Assembly: GCF_030457785.1 (NCBI RefSeq)
Contig: NZ_JAKDUI010000003.1
Span: 1-39,513 of the forward strand
Source of the DNA: Psychrobacter sp.
Lineage (GTDB): Bacteria > Pseudomonadota > Gammaproteobacteria > Pseudomonadales > Moraxellaceae
Direction of reading: 5' to 3'
Length of the DNA stretch: 39,513 nucleotides
Position 1 is the stretch's first letter; every line of letters begins with the position of its first letter. The notes beneath the pieces are model-generated. The model searched no databases. It had not been told where the DNA came from and was given only the letters and a program-made list of their open reading frames with translations. Positions 18,971 to 27,557 of this stretch are shown here, in pieces. Position numbers and translations under genes: made by a program.

Positions 18971-19122
18971 AAGGCAATATCAGTTTGATTACAACTGTGG
19001 TCATATTGACGTATGACAGCATTTTGGCGTGCCATCAGGCAATAATATGTTGATTAACGTTGTTATTTATCACTACCGCTTTATCACTATAGTTTTGTCA
19101 CTACAACTTGACTTCCAAGCTT
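18971..19122 (-). other. nuoCD-nuoE gap with tandem repeats
   Basis: This is the widest gap inside the nuo operon, counted from the nuoCD stop to the upstream limit of the nuoE ORF. It holds three 14-bp tandem units and a looser repeated block: AGGCAATATCAG-TTTGATTA and AGGCAATAATATGTTGATTA about 70 bases apart. No terminator with a T run is visible, so transcription should continue through. Confidence 0.5.
19066..19107. repeat. Three 14-bp imperfect tandem repeats
   Basis: The adjacent units on the plus strand are TTTATCACTACCGC, TTTATCACTATAGT and TTTGTCACTACAAC, sharing the core TTTRTCACTA. They lie just after the nuoCD stop, between nuoCD and nuoE. Confidence 0.7.
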
Positions 19123-20898
19123 CTATCTATCGCAATCAGCCATCACAATATCAATAGACGCTAGATACATAATGGCGTCGGATACTAGCGAGCCATTAAT
19201 CACCGATGGCATTTGTTGTATATGGGCAAAAGTCGGTGTACGAATACGGGTTCGATAGCTCATCGTGGCTTTGTCTGAGGTGATGTAATAGCTATTCAAG
19301 CCTTTGGTCGCCTCAACAATCGTAGTACACTCGCCCGCTGGCATCACAGGACCCCAAGACACTGAGATAAAGTGGTTAATAAGCGTTTCAATATCGTTTA
19401 ATGTGCGATCTTTCGGCGGTGGCACTGCTAGAGGGTGATCTGCTTTGTAAGGGCCTTGTGGCATATTGTCCATGCACTGACGAATGATACGTAGTGATTG
19501 ACGCATCTCTTCAACTTTTACCATACAGCGATCGTAAGCATCACCGTTGTAGCCGACGGGAACTTCAAAGTCGTAATTTTCATAGCCCATATATGGACGT
19601 GCTTTACGCAAATCGAAGTCCACACCTGTCGCACGCAAACCAGCACCCGTCACACCCCAAGCCAGTGCTTGCTTGGCATTATATTGAGCAACACCTTGGG
19701 TACGGCCTTTTAACACGCTGTTTTCTAGCGCTGCTTTGACATACTCGTCCAATCGTTTTGGCATCCATTCCAAAAACTCACGAACCAGACGCTGCCAACC
19801 ACGTGGCAAATCAGCAGCAGTGCCACCGATACGGAACCACGCTGGGTGCATACGATAACCAGTCACCGCTTCGATGACATCGTAGGCTTTTTGACGATCG
19901 GTAAACATATAAAACACTGGCGTCATACCGCCCGCATCCTGAATAAACGTACCGACATATAGCAGGTTATTGGTGATGCGGAAAAACTCACTCATCATCA
20001 CACGAATGGTTTCAGCGCGTGGCGGTATCGTAATACCCGCCAGTTTTTCGACTGACATGATATATGGCAGCTCATTCATCACACCGCCAAGATAATCAAT
20101 ACGGTCGGTATAAGGAATAAATGAGTGCCAGGTCTGACGCTCAGCCATTTTTTCTGCACCGCGATGGTGATAACCAATATCAGGGATACAGTCGACGACT
20201 TCTTCACCATCAAGCTGTAATACAAGTCTAAAAGCACCATGAGCAGATGGATGGTTAGGACCGATATTCAAAAACATAAAATCTTCATCACGACCTGACC
20301 GCTTCATGCCCCACTCTTCCGGCACAAAGCGCAGATTTTCTTGCTCGTATTGCTGTTTAGCAGTATTCAAAAAGTACGGAGTAAATTCGGTCGCACGCGC
20401 ATGGTACTCTTTACGCAGTGGATGACCTTCCCAGTACTTGGGCAGTAGAATGCGGGTCAAATGCGGATGGCCGCTAAAGACAATACCAAACATATCCCAC
20501 ACTTCACGCTCGTACCAATTGGCATTTGGCCAAATTTGCGTCGCGCTTGGTACATTGAGATCGTCTTCACTTAGCGCGACTTTGATACGTACATCGCTGT
20601 TACGCTCAAGCGACATAAGATGGTAAAACACGGTGAAGTCACTGTCGGGTAACCCTTGACGGTGTTGACGCAGGCGTTCATCTATCGCTGATAAATCAAA
20701 CAACATGACATAAGGTTTCGGCAGTTTTCGCAAATACAAGAGAATATCGAGCAAATCTGCACGTGCGACCCAAACCGTTGGAATCTCATCAACGGTATGC
20801 TGCACCACAAACTTGCCGCTATACTTATTCTCCAGTTCTCTGATAACCGCTGGAACAGGCTTGCTCTTGGGATTTGTATTTTCGACTACCGTGACCAT
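19123..20898 (-). CDS. nuoCD: NADH-quinone oxidoreductase fused subunit C/D
   Basis: This fusion of the 30-kDa (NuoC, about residues 1-190) and 49-kDa (NuoD, about 205-591) subunits is typical of Gammaproteobacteria. NuoC carries the signature block [14 protein letters not shown]. NuoD forms the quinone site with NuoB. Its typical blocks are [29 protein letters not shown] and the C-terminal DIVMADCDR. At 591 residues it matches the fused E. coli protein (about 596-600). GAAGGAATA precedes the ATG. The gaps on both sides (to nuoB and nuoE) are longer than elsewhere in the operon and carry short tandem duplications. Confidence 0.97.
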   Translation of the reverse strand: MVTVVENTNPKSKPVPAVIRELENKYSGKFVVQHTVDEIPTVWVARADLLDILLYLRKLPKPYVMLFDLSAIDERLRQHRQGLPDSDFTVFYHLMSLERNSDVRIKVALSEDDLNVPSATQIWPNANWYEREVWDMFGIVFSGHPHLTRILLPKYWEGHPLRKEYHARATEFTPYFLNTAKQQYEQENLRFVPEEWGMKRSGRDEDFMFLNIGPNHPSAHGAFRLVLQLDGEEVVDCIPDIGYHHRGAEKMAERQTWHSFIPYTDRIDYLGGVMNELPYIMSVEKLAGITIPPRAETIRVMMSEFFRITNNLLYVGTFIQDAGGMTPVFYMFTDRQKAYDVIEAVTGYRMHPAWFRIGGTAADLPRGWQRLVREFLEWMPKRLDEYVKAALENSVLKGRTQGVAQYNAKQALAWGVTGAGLRATGVDFDLRKARPYMGYENYDFEVPVGYNGDAYDRCMVKVEEMRQSLRIIRQCMDNMPQGPYKADHPLAVPPPKDRTLNDIETLINHFISVSWGPVMPAGECTTIVEATKGLNSYYITSDKATMSYRTRIRTPTFAHIQQMPSVINGSLVSDAIMYLASIDIVMADCDR

Positions 20899-20916
20899 GA
20901 ATGATGTATTCCTTCA

Positions 20917-20956
20917 TTAATCATAACTAAACTATGTTAATCATAACCGAACTATG
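20917..20956. repeat. Two 20-bp tandem repeats in the nuoCD leader
   Basis: TTAATCATAACTAAACTATG is followed directly by TTAATCATAACCGAACTATG (18 of 20 identical). The repeat lies 18-58 bases before the nuoCD start, so it is part of the intercistronic leader between nuoB and nuoCD. Confidence 0.8.
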
Positions 20957-20972
20957 ATGAGCGTATGCGTAC

Positions 20973-21007
20973 TTAGCAGCTCTACGAATTCTTAATTATG
21001 CTGCTAA
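20973..21007. repeat. 8-bp inverted repeat in the nuoB-nuoCD gap
   Basis: TTAGCAGC and GCTGCTAA are perfectly complementary across a 19-base spacer and could form an intercistronic hairpin. No T run follows on the minus strand, so it is more likely an RNA-stability or processing element than a terminator. Confidence 0.4.
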
Positions 21008-21045
21008 ATACCAGACTAAATAATAGCGAACTATCTACCAGCTAA

Positions 21046-21714
21046 TCAGATACTGTCAGGGCTACGTAGGTTTTTGACAGCGATACGATCCGCCTGCTTG
21101 CGATCTCGCTCAGGCGTCATTTGTGGCTGATAAATCCCTTGTTCATTGACGTGAATGCCTAAGGGGCGACGCTCTTTAGTGATAGACTCTTGCAGCAGCA
21201 TCAGACCTTGAATCAACGCTTCTGGACGTGGTGGACAACCTGGAACATAGACATCAACAGGGATGACCTTATCCACGCCTTGCACCACAGAATAGATGTC
21301 ATACATACCGCCGGAGTTTGCGCAAGCGCCCATCGAGATGACCCATTTTGGCTCAAGCATTTGTTCATATAGACGCTGAATAACAGGCGCCATTTTGACA
21401 AAGCAAGTACCCGCAACGATCATCACATCTGCCTGACGTGGTGAGGCACGAATTACCTCAGCACCAAAGCGTGACAAATCATGCACAGCGGTCAATGTGG
21501 TGGCGTATTCTACATAACAGCATGACGTGCCAAAGTTAAATGGCCACAGCGAGTTCTTACGTCCCCAGTTTGCTGTCGAATGGACAAGGTCTTCGAGACG
21601 ACCCATAAAGACATTTTTATTGACTTCATCTTCAATCGGATCGTTAACCGTTTGTCTGGACTGTGCAGGATAGGTATCTGCATCAGGGTTGGCTTTTGTT
21701 AATGTGTATTTCAT
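21046..21714 (-). CDS. nuoB: NADH-quinone oxidoreductase subunit B
   Basis: NuoB carries the terminal 4Fe-4S cluster N2 that reduces quinone. The tandem cysteines are in GTSCCYVE (Cys 65-66), and the remaining ligands are in GACANSGG and PGCPPRPEA. Length 222 residues (E. coli 220). The ORF track starts at a TTG (21723). I use the ATG at 21714 because AAAGG lies at a good distance before it and [11 protein letters not shown] matches the family's start. Confidence 0.97.
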   Translation of the reverse strand: MKYTLTKANPDADTYPAQSRQTVNDPIEDEVNKNVFMGRLEDLVHSTANWGRKNSLWPFNFGTSCCYVEYATTLTAVHDLSRFGAEVIRASPRQADVMIVAGTCFVKMAPVIQRLYEQMLEPKWVISMGACANSGGMYDIYSVVQGVDKVIPVDVYVPGCPPRPEALIQGLMLLQESITKERRPLGIHVNEQGIYQPQMTPERDRKQADRIAVKNLRSPDSI

Positions 21715-21821
21715 AACATACAACCTTTATATTTAGGCGGTGCGTGAGTATTGTCACACCAACGCTATCGCCTTAACTTCTAGTAGTAAGAGATCGTTCA
21801 GCGTAATGTTCACCAAAATAA

Positions 21822-22442
21822 CTAATGCTTGCTGCTATCTGATTGCTTAGACGTGGCAAAGTCCACCGAAGTAACATTACCCGTGGTATTGATATGATCG
21901 ATGTTTTGTAGGTGGCGACGATTGGCTTCGATGTTATTCGAGACATTGATTTGACCTGATGACTGCGCTGGCACTTTACCAGTAGCATCAACCACCAATT
22001 CATCTACCCCGTCAAAGCGTGTGATATTCGCTAGATTACCAATAGGTGACGTTTTTAAACGAGCAGTTTTACGGCGCTTGTCAGCAGGTGCCCAATTCAT
22101 CGCACCCAGACTGAGCTCGTAAATCAAACCGATGATTAAGATGGTGATAAATATGGCAGCAGCAGCGAAACCTAACCAGCTCGCTTCACGTACGGAAACA
22201 GCATAGGCATAAAGATATAAGGCTTCTAAATCAAAGATAACAAAGAAGATCGCCACCAAATAGAATTTGGCAGACAAGCGTATACGGGCATTGCCAGATC
22301 CGACAACACCTGCTTCAAAAACTTCTTCTTTTTGAGATCCTGGAGAGCGACCGCCAAGCAAACGCGGCACGACCAGCATAAAGACCACCAGTCCAATGGC
22401 AGCTAAAATAAAAGCGATCGATGACCAATTAAAAGCAGACAT
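21822..22442 (-). CDS. nuoA: NADH-quinone oxidoreductase subunit A
   Basis: NuoA is an ND3-like membrane subunit with three helices, and the first gene of the operon. The block FEAGVVGSGNARIRLSAKFY corresponds to the family's cytoplasmic loop, and IFFVIFDLEALYLYAYA is the conserved acidic second helix. At 206 residues it is about 60 longer than E. coli (147). The extra part is a hydrophilic C-terminal tail rich in N, S, T and D. GAGGAG lies about 11 bases before the ATG. The upstream region is shared with the divergent rep gene. Confidence 0.95.
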   Translation of the reverse strand: MSAFNWSSIAFILAAIGLVVFMLVVPRLLGGRSPGSQKEEVFEAGVVGSGNARIRLSAKFYLVAIFFVIFDLEALYLYAYAVSVREASWLGFAAAAIFITILIIGLIYELSLGAMNWAPADKRRKTARLKTSPIGNLANITRFDGVDELVVDATGKVPAQSSGQINVSNNIEANRRHLQNIDHINTTGNVTSVDFATSKQSDSSKH

Positions 22443-22722
22443 GATAATACGTGCTCCTCACCCAATCGAGTGTTAGCGCAGCGCAAGTACTGACTTATTA
22501 TTTTTTTAAAGCCAACTGGCGACAGGCATAACGCAAACGAAAACACAAAGTAACCATAATTAAGCTGCTATATTAGAAGCTTAAATAGATACTCTGGTGG
22601 TAACAGCCAATTATCAAGATTATTGACGACGATGTCAGACATGACCAACTTCAACAATTCCGATACGCACACGGAAAAAGGGCTGGTCGCCTAAAGCATC
22701 TTGTAACAACGTAAGACCAACT

Positions 22723-22774
22723 TATTAAATCAATATCATAATCACATTAGATCGTTTACTTAATTGATTTAATA
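22723..22774. repeat. 12-bp perfect inverted repeat around the candidate nuo promoter
   Basis: TATTAAATCAAT and ATTGATTTAATA are perfectly complementary with a 28-base spacer. The spacer and inner edge contain the candidate -10 and -35 of the nuo operon, so the arms are well placed to be paired operator half-sites. No regulator can be named from the sequence. Confidence 0.6.
22735..22763 (-). promoter_or_regulatory. Candidate promoter for the nuo operon
   Basis: On the minus strand TTAAGT (22758-22763), a 17-base spacer and TATGAT (22735-22740) form a sigma-70-like pair: -10 matches 5 of 6, -35 matches 3 of 6. The leader to nuoA would be about 285 bases. TTGACT at about 22789 is another possible -35 but has no good -10. 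Confidence 0.4.
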
Positions 22775-22880
22775 GCTTATTTACACGTAGTCAATGATGA
22801 CGAGACAACTGGCATAAACTTTCAAGTACTATACGCATTTTAGCGACTAAAAGCTAGTTTTTGCTGTATAGAATGTCAGT

Positions 22881-22914
22881 TTCTCAGCAAAAAAACCTAT
22901 TTTTTTGCTGAGAA
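22881..22914. repeat. Perfect 15-bp hairpin between divergent promoters
   Basis: TTCTCAGCAAAAAAA and TTTTTTTGCTGAGAA flank a 4-base loop CCTA. The stem is perfect and reads the same on both strands. It lies upstream of both candidate promoters, so it need not be transcribed with nuo or rep. It could block read-through both ways or bind protein. Confidence 0.8.
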
Positions 22915-23060
22915 TTGTGATATAAGAAAATACCTTATATAGAGTTCCAATCCAACCATTTCTATATTGACTAAAGCCATCATGATTTTTGCTCAAATTT
23001 CTCAGTTTTTAGACATCAATCTTCGCCCTCAACTCCTCCCAAAATGCCTTGCTTTTGCTT

Positions 23061-23066
23061 TATAAT
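23061..23066 (+). promoter_or_regulatory. Candidate -10 box for rep
   Basis: A consensus TATAAT lies about 200 bases before rep. There is no good -35 at 17 bases and no extended -10, so the assignment rests on the -10 alone. Confidence 0.3.
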
Positions 23067-23098
23067 GGCTCACTTGATTTTAATGATAGCTCGCCATT

Positions 23099-23150
23099 TG
23101 TACGACAGTTCTATGGTCTGTTTTATCTAAATCATCCTAAATGTCGTACA
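23099..23150. repeat. 9-bp inverted repeat in the rep leader
   Basis: TGTACGACA and TGTCGTACA are perfectly complementary with a 34-base spacer. If rep starts from the TATAAT at 23061 this falls in its leader RNA. It may be a pair of operator half-sites or a leader hairpin. Confidence 0.45.
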
Positions 23151-23268
23151 TAGTCTTAAACGTCGTCTTTAAATTCGCCACGTTATCGCCTCTGACGATT
23201 CGCGCGGCAGTTAGCGGTGATGCTATCAGTGCCACTCTTTTTATTGCTTTTGTCTTACAGGTCACCTT

Positions 23269-25302
23269 ATGAGTCAACTCAACCCCAAACAATCAGAGGC
23301 CATGCTTTATGCCTCCGGTCCATTGCTTGTGCTAGCTGGTGCTGGCTCTGGTAAGACTTCTGTGATTACGCGTAAGATCGCTTATCTTATTGAAGAGTGT
23401 AACCTGCCAGCCGAACGCATCACCGCGGTGACTTTTACCAACAAAGCCGCGCGTGAGATGAAAGCCCGTGTGAGTAAATTACTACCGAGTGAAAAAATGC
23501 GCGGGCTGACGGTCTCAACCTTTCACCAATTTGGGTTGCAGTTCTTGCGTTATGAGCTTATTCATACCCCACTCAAGGGCAACTTCTCCATCATGGATAG
23601 CGACGACAGTAAGCGCTTGCTGATGGAGCTGATGATGCGTGACAACTTAAGTGGCGCAGAAAGTCGTGAGTTGGTCGGCAAAGCAATCAAGATGATCTCT
23701 GACTGGAAGAATGACTTGATCGAACCTGACAAGGCGATGGAGACACTAGACGATCCAGAAGAAATGATATTTGCCACCTTATACGCCTTGTATGAGCGTA
23801 ATCTTCGAGCTTATAACGCGGTGGACTTTGACGATTTGATCGTATTGCCCACCAAAATACTGCGTGAAAATAGAGAGCTACGTGATAAGTGGCAAAACCG
23901 TATTCGTTACCTGCTCGTCGATGAGTATCAAGATACCAATACCGCTCAGTATGAAATGATTAAGTACTTGGTTGGACCTCAAGGACGCTTCACTGTGGTT
24001 GGAGATGATGATCAGTCTATCTACGCGTGGCGTGGCGCCAAACCCGAAAATATGGCGCTACTCAAAGAAGACTTTCCAAAACTAAAGATCGTCATGCTAG
24101 AGCAAAACTATCGATCGACCACACGTATTTTGAGTTCCGCCAATGCCGTTATCCTCAATAATGAGCATTTATTTGAAAAGAAACTATGGTCTGATAAAGG
24201 ACAAGGCGAAAAAATCCGCGTCATCAACTGCCGTAATGATGATGACGAGTCCGAGCGAGTGGCAAAAGAAATCGTTACTCACAAACTGCGTTTCGGCAAC
24301 GAATGGGAACAATACGCGGTGCTTTATCGCAGTAACTTTCAAGCACGCATGTTAGAAGCCCAGCTGCGTCAGCTGCAAGTACCTTACAAGCTATCTGGTG
24401 GGCAGTCGTTCTTTGCTCGTAGTGAAATTAAAGACATCATGGGCTACTTACGCCTGATTTTAAACCCTGAGGATGACAGTGCGTTTTTGCGCATTATTAA
24501 CACGCCAAAACGAGGTATGGGACCTGCGACACTCGAAAAACTTGGCTTGTTTGCGCAAGAGCATAGCATTTCACTACTGGCTTCCTGTACCCATGCAGGG
24601 CTGACGCATGTGTTGCCATCGAAAGCATACGGCACGCTAAAAGAATTTGGTGAGTTTGTCGAACATTTCACGCGTGAGCTCGACCAACATCCTGATCCTG
24701 TGCCGATCGTACGTCAAATGATTGATGAAACTGGTTATATCGATTTCGTTCGCAGTGACTCGAAAACACCGCAACAAGAGAAAAACCGTATCGATAATAT
24801 CGACATGCTGTATACCAGTATTCAGTCACTGATCAACCGGGCAGAAGAAGACGAAGATCGAACCATTGATACTGTCATTCGCAAGTTGGTGTTACTTGAT
24901 ATGCTTGAGCAGCAACAAGAAGAAGAAAATACCAATAAAGTGAATCTCATGACCTTGCATGCAGCAAAAGGTCTCGAGTTTGACTATGTTTATATCATGG
25001 GGCTTGAGGAAGAAATGCTCCCCCATCGAAACTCTATCATGAGTGAAACCATCGAAGAAGAACGACGCTTGATGTACGTCGGTATCACCCGTGCTCGTCG
25101 TGAGTTGACATTGACACTAGCGACCCAGCGCCGTGCAGGTGGTCAGATGCGAGTCACCTCAGAATCTCGTTTTTTAGAGGAGCTACCAGAAGATCATATC
25201 GACTGGCCAGCCAAAGCGAAGAAGAAAAAGGCGACGAAAAACCCTGAAGCGGTCGCCAACGAATACTTGGCGAATATTCGTGCACTATTGGGTGATCGTT
25301 AG
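23269..25302 (+). CDS. rep: ATP-dependent DNA helicase Rep
   Basis: Rep is an SF1A helicase moving 3'-5' on DNA; it helps the replication fork pass bound proteins and restarts stalled forks. Walker A is GAGSGKT (24-30). Motif II is VDEYQDTN and motif III is GDDDQSIYAWRGA. Motif IV is QNYRST, motif V is TLHAAKGLEFDYVYI and motif VI is RRLMYVGITRAR. The short C-terminus without an extended UvrD-like tail, and the length of 677 (E. coli Rep 673), favour Rep over UvrD or PcrA. AGGTCACCTT lies before the ATG. It is divergent from nuo and followed by mgtE. Confidence 0.94.
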   Translation: MSQLNPKQSEAMLYASGPLLVLAGAGSGKTSVITRKIAYLIEECNLPAERITAVTFTNKAAREMKARVSKLLPSEKMRGLTVSTFHQFGLQFLRYELIHTPLKGNFSIMDSDDSKRLLMELMMRDNLSGAESRELVGKAIKMISDWKNDLIEPDKAMETLDDPEEMIFATLYALYERNLRAYNAVDFDDLIVLPTKILRENRELRDKWQNRIRYLLVDEYQDTNTAQYEMIKYLVGPQGRFTVVGDDDQSIYAWRGAKPENMALLKEDFPKLKIVMLEQNYRSTTRILSSANAVILNNEHLFEKKLWSDKGQGEKIRVINCRNDDDESERVAKEIVTHKLRFGNEWEQYAVLYRSNFQARMLEAQLRQLQVPYKLSGGQSFFARSEIKDIMGYLRLILNPEDDSAFLRIINTPKRGMGPATLEKLGLFAQEHSISLLASCTHAGLTHVLPSKAYGTLKEFGEFVEHFTRELDQHPDPVPIVRQMIDETGYIDFVRSDSKTPQQEKNRIDNIDMLYTSIQSLINRAEEDEDRTIDTVIRKLVLLDMLEQQQEEENTNKVNLMTLHAAKGLEFDYVYIMGLEEEMLPHRNSIMSETIEEERRLMYVGITRARRELTLTLATQRRAGGQMRVTSESRFLEELPEDHIDWPAKAKKKKATKNPEAVANEYLANIRALLGDR

Positions 25303-25406
25303 CGCTAAGTTTGTCGATTGACCATGGTCATCAGATGGTGCGTTAATACTCGGATATTCGCTAATCAGGTTAACTTAGACAAGCTGAGTTAGTGCTTTCA
25401 ATTGAA

Positions 25407-25435
25407 TTGAATAATTTAACTCAATTGCTTTAAAT
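25407..25435 (+). promoter_or_regulatory. Candidate promoter for mgtE
   Basis: TTGAAT (25407-25412), a 17-base spacer and TTAAAT (25430-25435) form a moderate sigma-70-like pair (4 of 6 each) in AT-rich DNA. It overlaps a 7-bp inverted repeat CAATTGA/TCAATTG. It lies about 65 bases before mgtE. Confidence 0.35.
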
Positions 25436-25501
25436 TAGGCATTCTTACTGAGCCGACTGGACCTTCTTAATTGTTGATATTTTCTAATCATTGGACATCT
25501 T

Positions 25502-26905
25502 ATGCCTAGCCCTAAGCCAGATCATGAACGCCCATCTACGCTAACAGGAGATTATAGCCCGGCAGAATACAGTGCCGAGTATAAACTGATCTACTTGCAA
25601 GGGTTGGTGGCTGACAAAGCCTACGAATCCATCACTGATTTTTTAGAAAAACAGTCCGAATATGAAATTGCCAACCTGTTAGAATCTTTCCCAAGCCAGA
25701 ACCGACTACTCATCTGGGATCAAGTTCCGGATGAGATCAAAGGTGAAGTGCTGGCTGAGCTAGAGGTCGATACCCGCCAGCCACTAATGGAAAACATCTC
25801 TTCAGAAGAGGTTTCTTTATTCACCCAAGATCTCGATGCACAAGACATCTCTGAGATTTTGGACGCTGTCACCGACAGTGTGCGCACCTCAGTGATGGCC
25901 AACTTAGATGAAGATATCCGTATTCAGGTCAATAAGCTTGATACCTATGTCGACTGGGAAGTCGGTAGCTACATGGATCCTGATATCATCCAAATACAAG
26001 ACGACATCACACTCTCTGAAGTGCAAACATGGCTACGAGAAAACAACCATATCCTTGATGATGAAAGCCAAGAACTCTTGGTCGTCGATCAAAGTCAGCA
26101 GCTACTCGGACTATTGAGTTTGGTTGATCTCATCAAACATGACCAAAATACCTTGGTTTCGGAACTAATCGATGCAGCCGTCACGATCAATGACCGTTTA
26201 GACATACAGGATGCTGCTGCGATTTTCCGCTCAGAGGACTTACGCTTTGCTCCAGTGATCAATAGCTTCGGTGAGCTGGTGGGTCAACTAAACGGCGAAG
26301 ACATCATGGAAATTATTCAAGATGATGTCGATAGCACCATGAAAAACCTCGCCAATGTAAGCCAAGATGAAGAGCTTTTTGCGCCTATTTTGACCAGTGC
26401 CAAGAGTCGTAGCGTATGGTTAGGTATTAACCTAGGTACCGCACTGTTGGCTGCTGCAGTGATTGGGCAATTTGAAGAGGTATTAGCACAAGTCGTGGCA
26501 CTAGCGATACTCATGCCTGTGGTCGCGAGTATGGGCGGCATCGCTGGCTCGCAGACACTTACCGTGGTTATCCGCGGTATGGCGATGGGTCAAATCGGTG
26601 GTTCTAACCGTGTCTGGCTACTTAACAAAGAGCTGTGGGTCGGCGCGATAAACGGCATCATATGGGCGATAATCATGGCCTGTATTGCCCAGATATGGTT
26701 CCATGATATTAAGATCAGTACCGTGATTGGCTTGGCCATTGCGATTAATATGACCGCTGCCAATGTTTCAGGAATTAGTATTCCCTTGATGCTAAAACGT
26801 ATGAATATTGATCCCGCTTTATCCGCTTCAGTTATTCTAACGACTGTGACTGATATTGTCGGCTTTATGTCATTTTTAGGTTTAGCCAGTTTGTTGATAC
26901 TATAA
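25502..26905 (+). CDS. mgtE: MgtE-family magnesium transporter
   Basis: MgtE is an inner-membrane Mg2+ channel gated by its own cytoplasmic Mg2+-sensing domains. The order of parts is complete: an N-domain of helical repeats (about 20-150), a CBS pair (about 155-280), a connecting helix and five membrane helices (about 300-467). The pore-side block PVVASMGGIAGSQTLTVVIRG is recognisable; the family usually has Asn in the GGNxGxQ segment, here Ile. Length 467 is normal (about 450). The N-terminal 15 residues are polar. The start has only a weak ribosome binding site. Confidence 0.93.
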   Translation: MPSPKPDHERPSTLTGDYSPAEYSAEYKLIYLQGLVADKAYESITDFLEKQSEYEIANLLESFPSQNRLLIWDQVPDEIKGEVLAELEVDTRQPLMENISSEEVSLFTQDLDAQDISEILDAVTDSVRTSVMANLDEDIRIQVNKLDTYVDWEVGSYMDPDIIQIQDDITLSEVQTWLRENNHILDDESQELLVVDQSQQLLGLLSLVDLIKHDQNTLVSELIDAAVTINDRLDIQDAAAIFRSEDLRFAPVINSFGELVGQLNGEDIMEIIQDDVDSTMKNLANVSQDEELFAPILTSAKSRSVWLGINLGTALLAAAVIGQFEEVLAQVVALAILMPVVASMGGIAGSQTLTVVIRGMAMGQIGGSNRVWLLNKELWVGAINGIIWAIIMACIAQIWFHDIKISTVIGLAIAINMTAANVSGISIPLMLKRMNIDPALSASVILTTVTDIVGFMSFLGLASLLIL

Positions 26906-27005
26906 TCAGCCATTTACGTCAGAAAATCACTATCTATCAACTATACCTATAAACCATTTAGACGTTGTTAATTAAAAAATCACCAACCCCTTAAGTGAGT
27001 GTGTT

Positions 27006-27470
27006 ATGCAAGCTGTACAAGTTAAAGTAGTAAACCCCAAAATCACTGAAGATGAAGCCTTTTCACTGCCGACTCGTGCGACTGATGGCAGTGCAGGTAT
27101 CGACTTGCGAGCTTGCATTGACGCTCCATTGACCATCAAAGCAGGTGAAACGCAACTGATAGGTACTGGGCTTGCCGTTTATATCCAAGACCCCAATTAT
27201 GCAGGCATGATTTTACCGCGCTCAGGTCTTGGTCATAAACACGGCATCGTCTTGGGCAACTTGGTCGGACTGATCGACGCGGATTATCAAGGTGAACTGA
27301 TGGTAAGCATCTGGAATCGTAGCAACGATGACTTTGTCCTCAATCCAGCCGAGCGTATGGCACAATATATCGTTGTCCCTGTTGCTCGTCCCGAATTTTC
27401 ACTGGTGACAGAATTTAGTGATGAGAGTGCACGCGGCACAGGTGGCTTTGGACACTCAGGTCGTCAATAA
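27006..27470 (+). CDS. dut: dUTP diphosphatase (dUTPase)
   Basis: This trimeric enzyme hydrolyses dUTP to dUMP and pyrophosphate, keeping uracil out of DNA and supplying dTMP synthesis. All five motifs are visible: [10 protein letters not shown] (1), [10 protein letters not shown] (2), [11 protein letters not shown] with the catalytic Asp (3), [10 protein letters not shown] (4) and the flexible C-terminal [10 protein letters not shown] (5). Length 154 (E. coli 151). It is followed by the algC-like gene after 87 bases, an order also seen in pseudomonads (dut-algC-argB). Confidence 0.97.
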   Translation: MQAVQVKVVNPKITEDEAFSLPTRATDGSAGIDLRACIDAPLTIKAGETQLIGTGLAVYIQDPNYAGMILPRSGLGHKHGIVLGNLVGLIDADYQGELMVSIWNRSNDDFVLNPAERMAQYIVVPVARPEFSLVTEFSDESARGTGGFGHSGRQ

Positions 27471-27557
27471 TGCTAAGCCAGTAGCGATCACTGACCGCCC
27501 AATTTTATCTTTCAACATTCACAGCAATAATCGCCACGATAATAAGGAGAGTAAGCG

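Larger units (their letters stand above)
22443..23268. other. Divergent control region between nuoA and rep
   Basis: These 826 bases are gene-free. From the nuoA side they hold a candidate nuo promoter inside a 12-bp inverted repeat (22723-22774), a perfect 15-bp hairpin (22881-22914), a 7-bp inverted repeat ATATAAG/CTTATAT (22920-22940), a candidate rep -10 box (23061-23066) and a 9-bp inverted repeat (23099-23150). No RNA gene or ORF of 60 codons is present. Confidence 0.6.

Noticed and set aside
25319-25330. Perfect 12-bp palindrome TGACCATGGTCA after rep
   Set aside because: It is short, with no T run and no clear promoter context. A palindrome of this size can occur by chance, and I cannot assign it a role.
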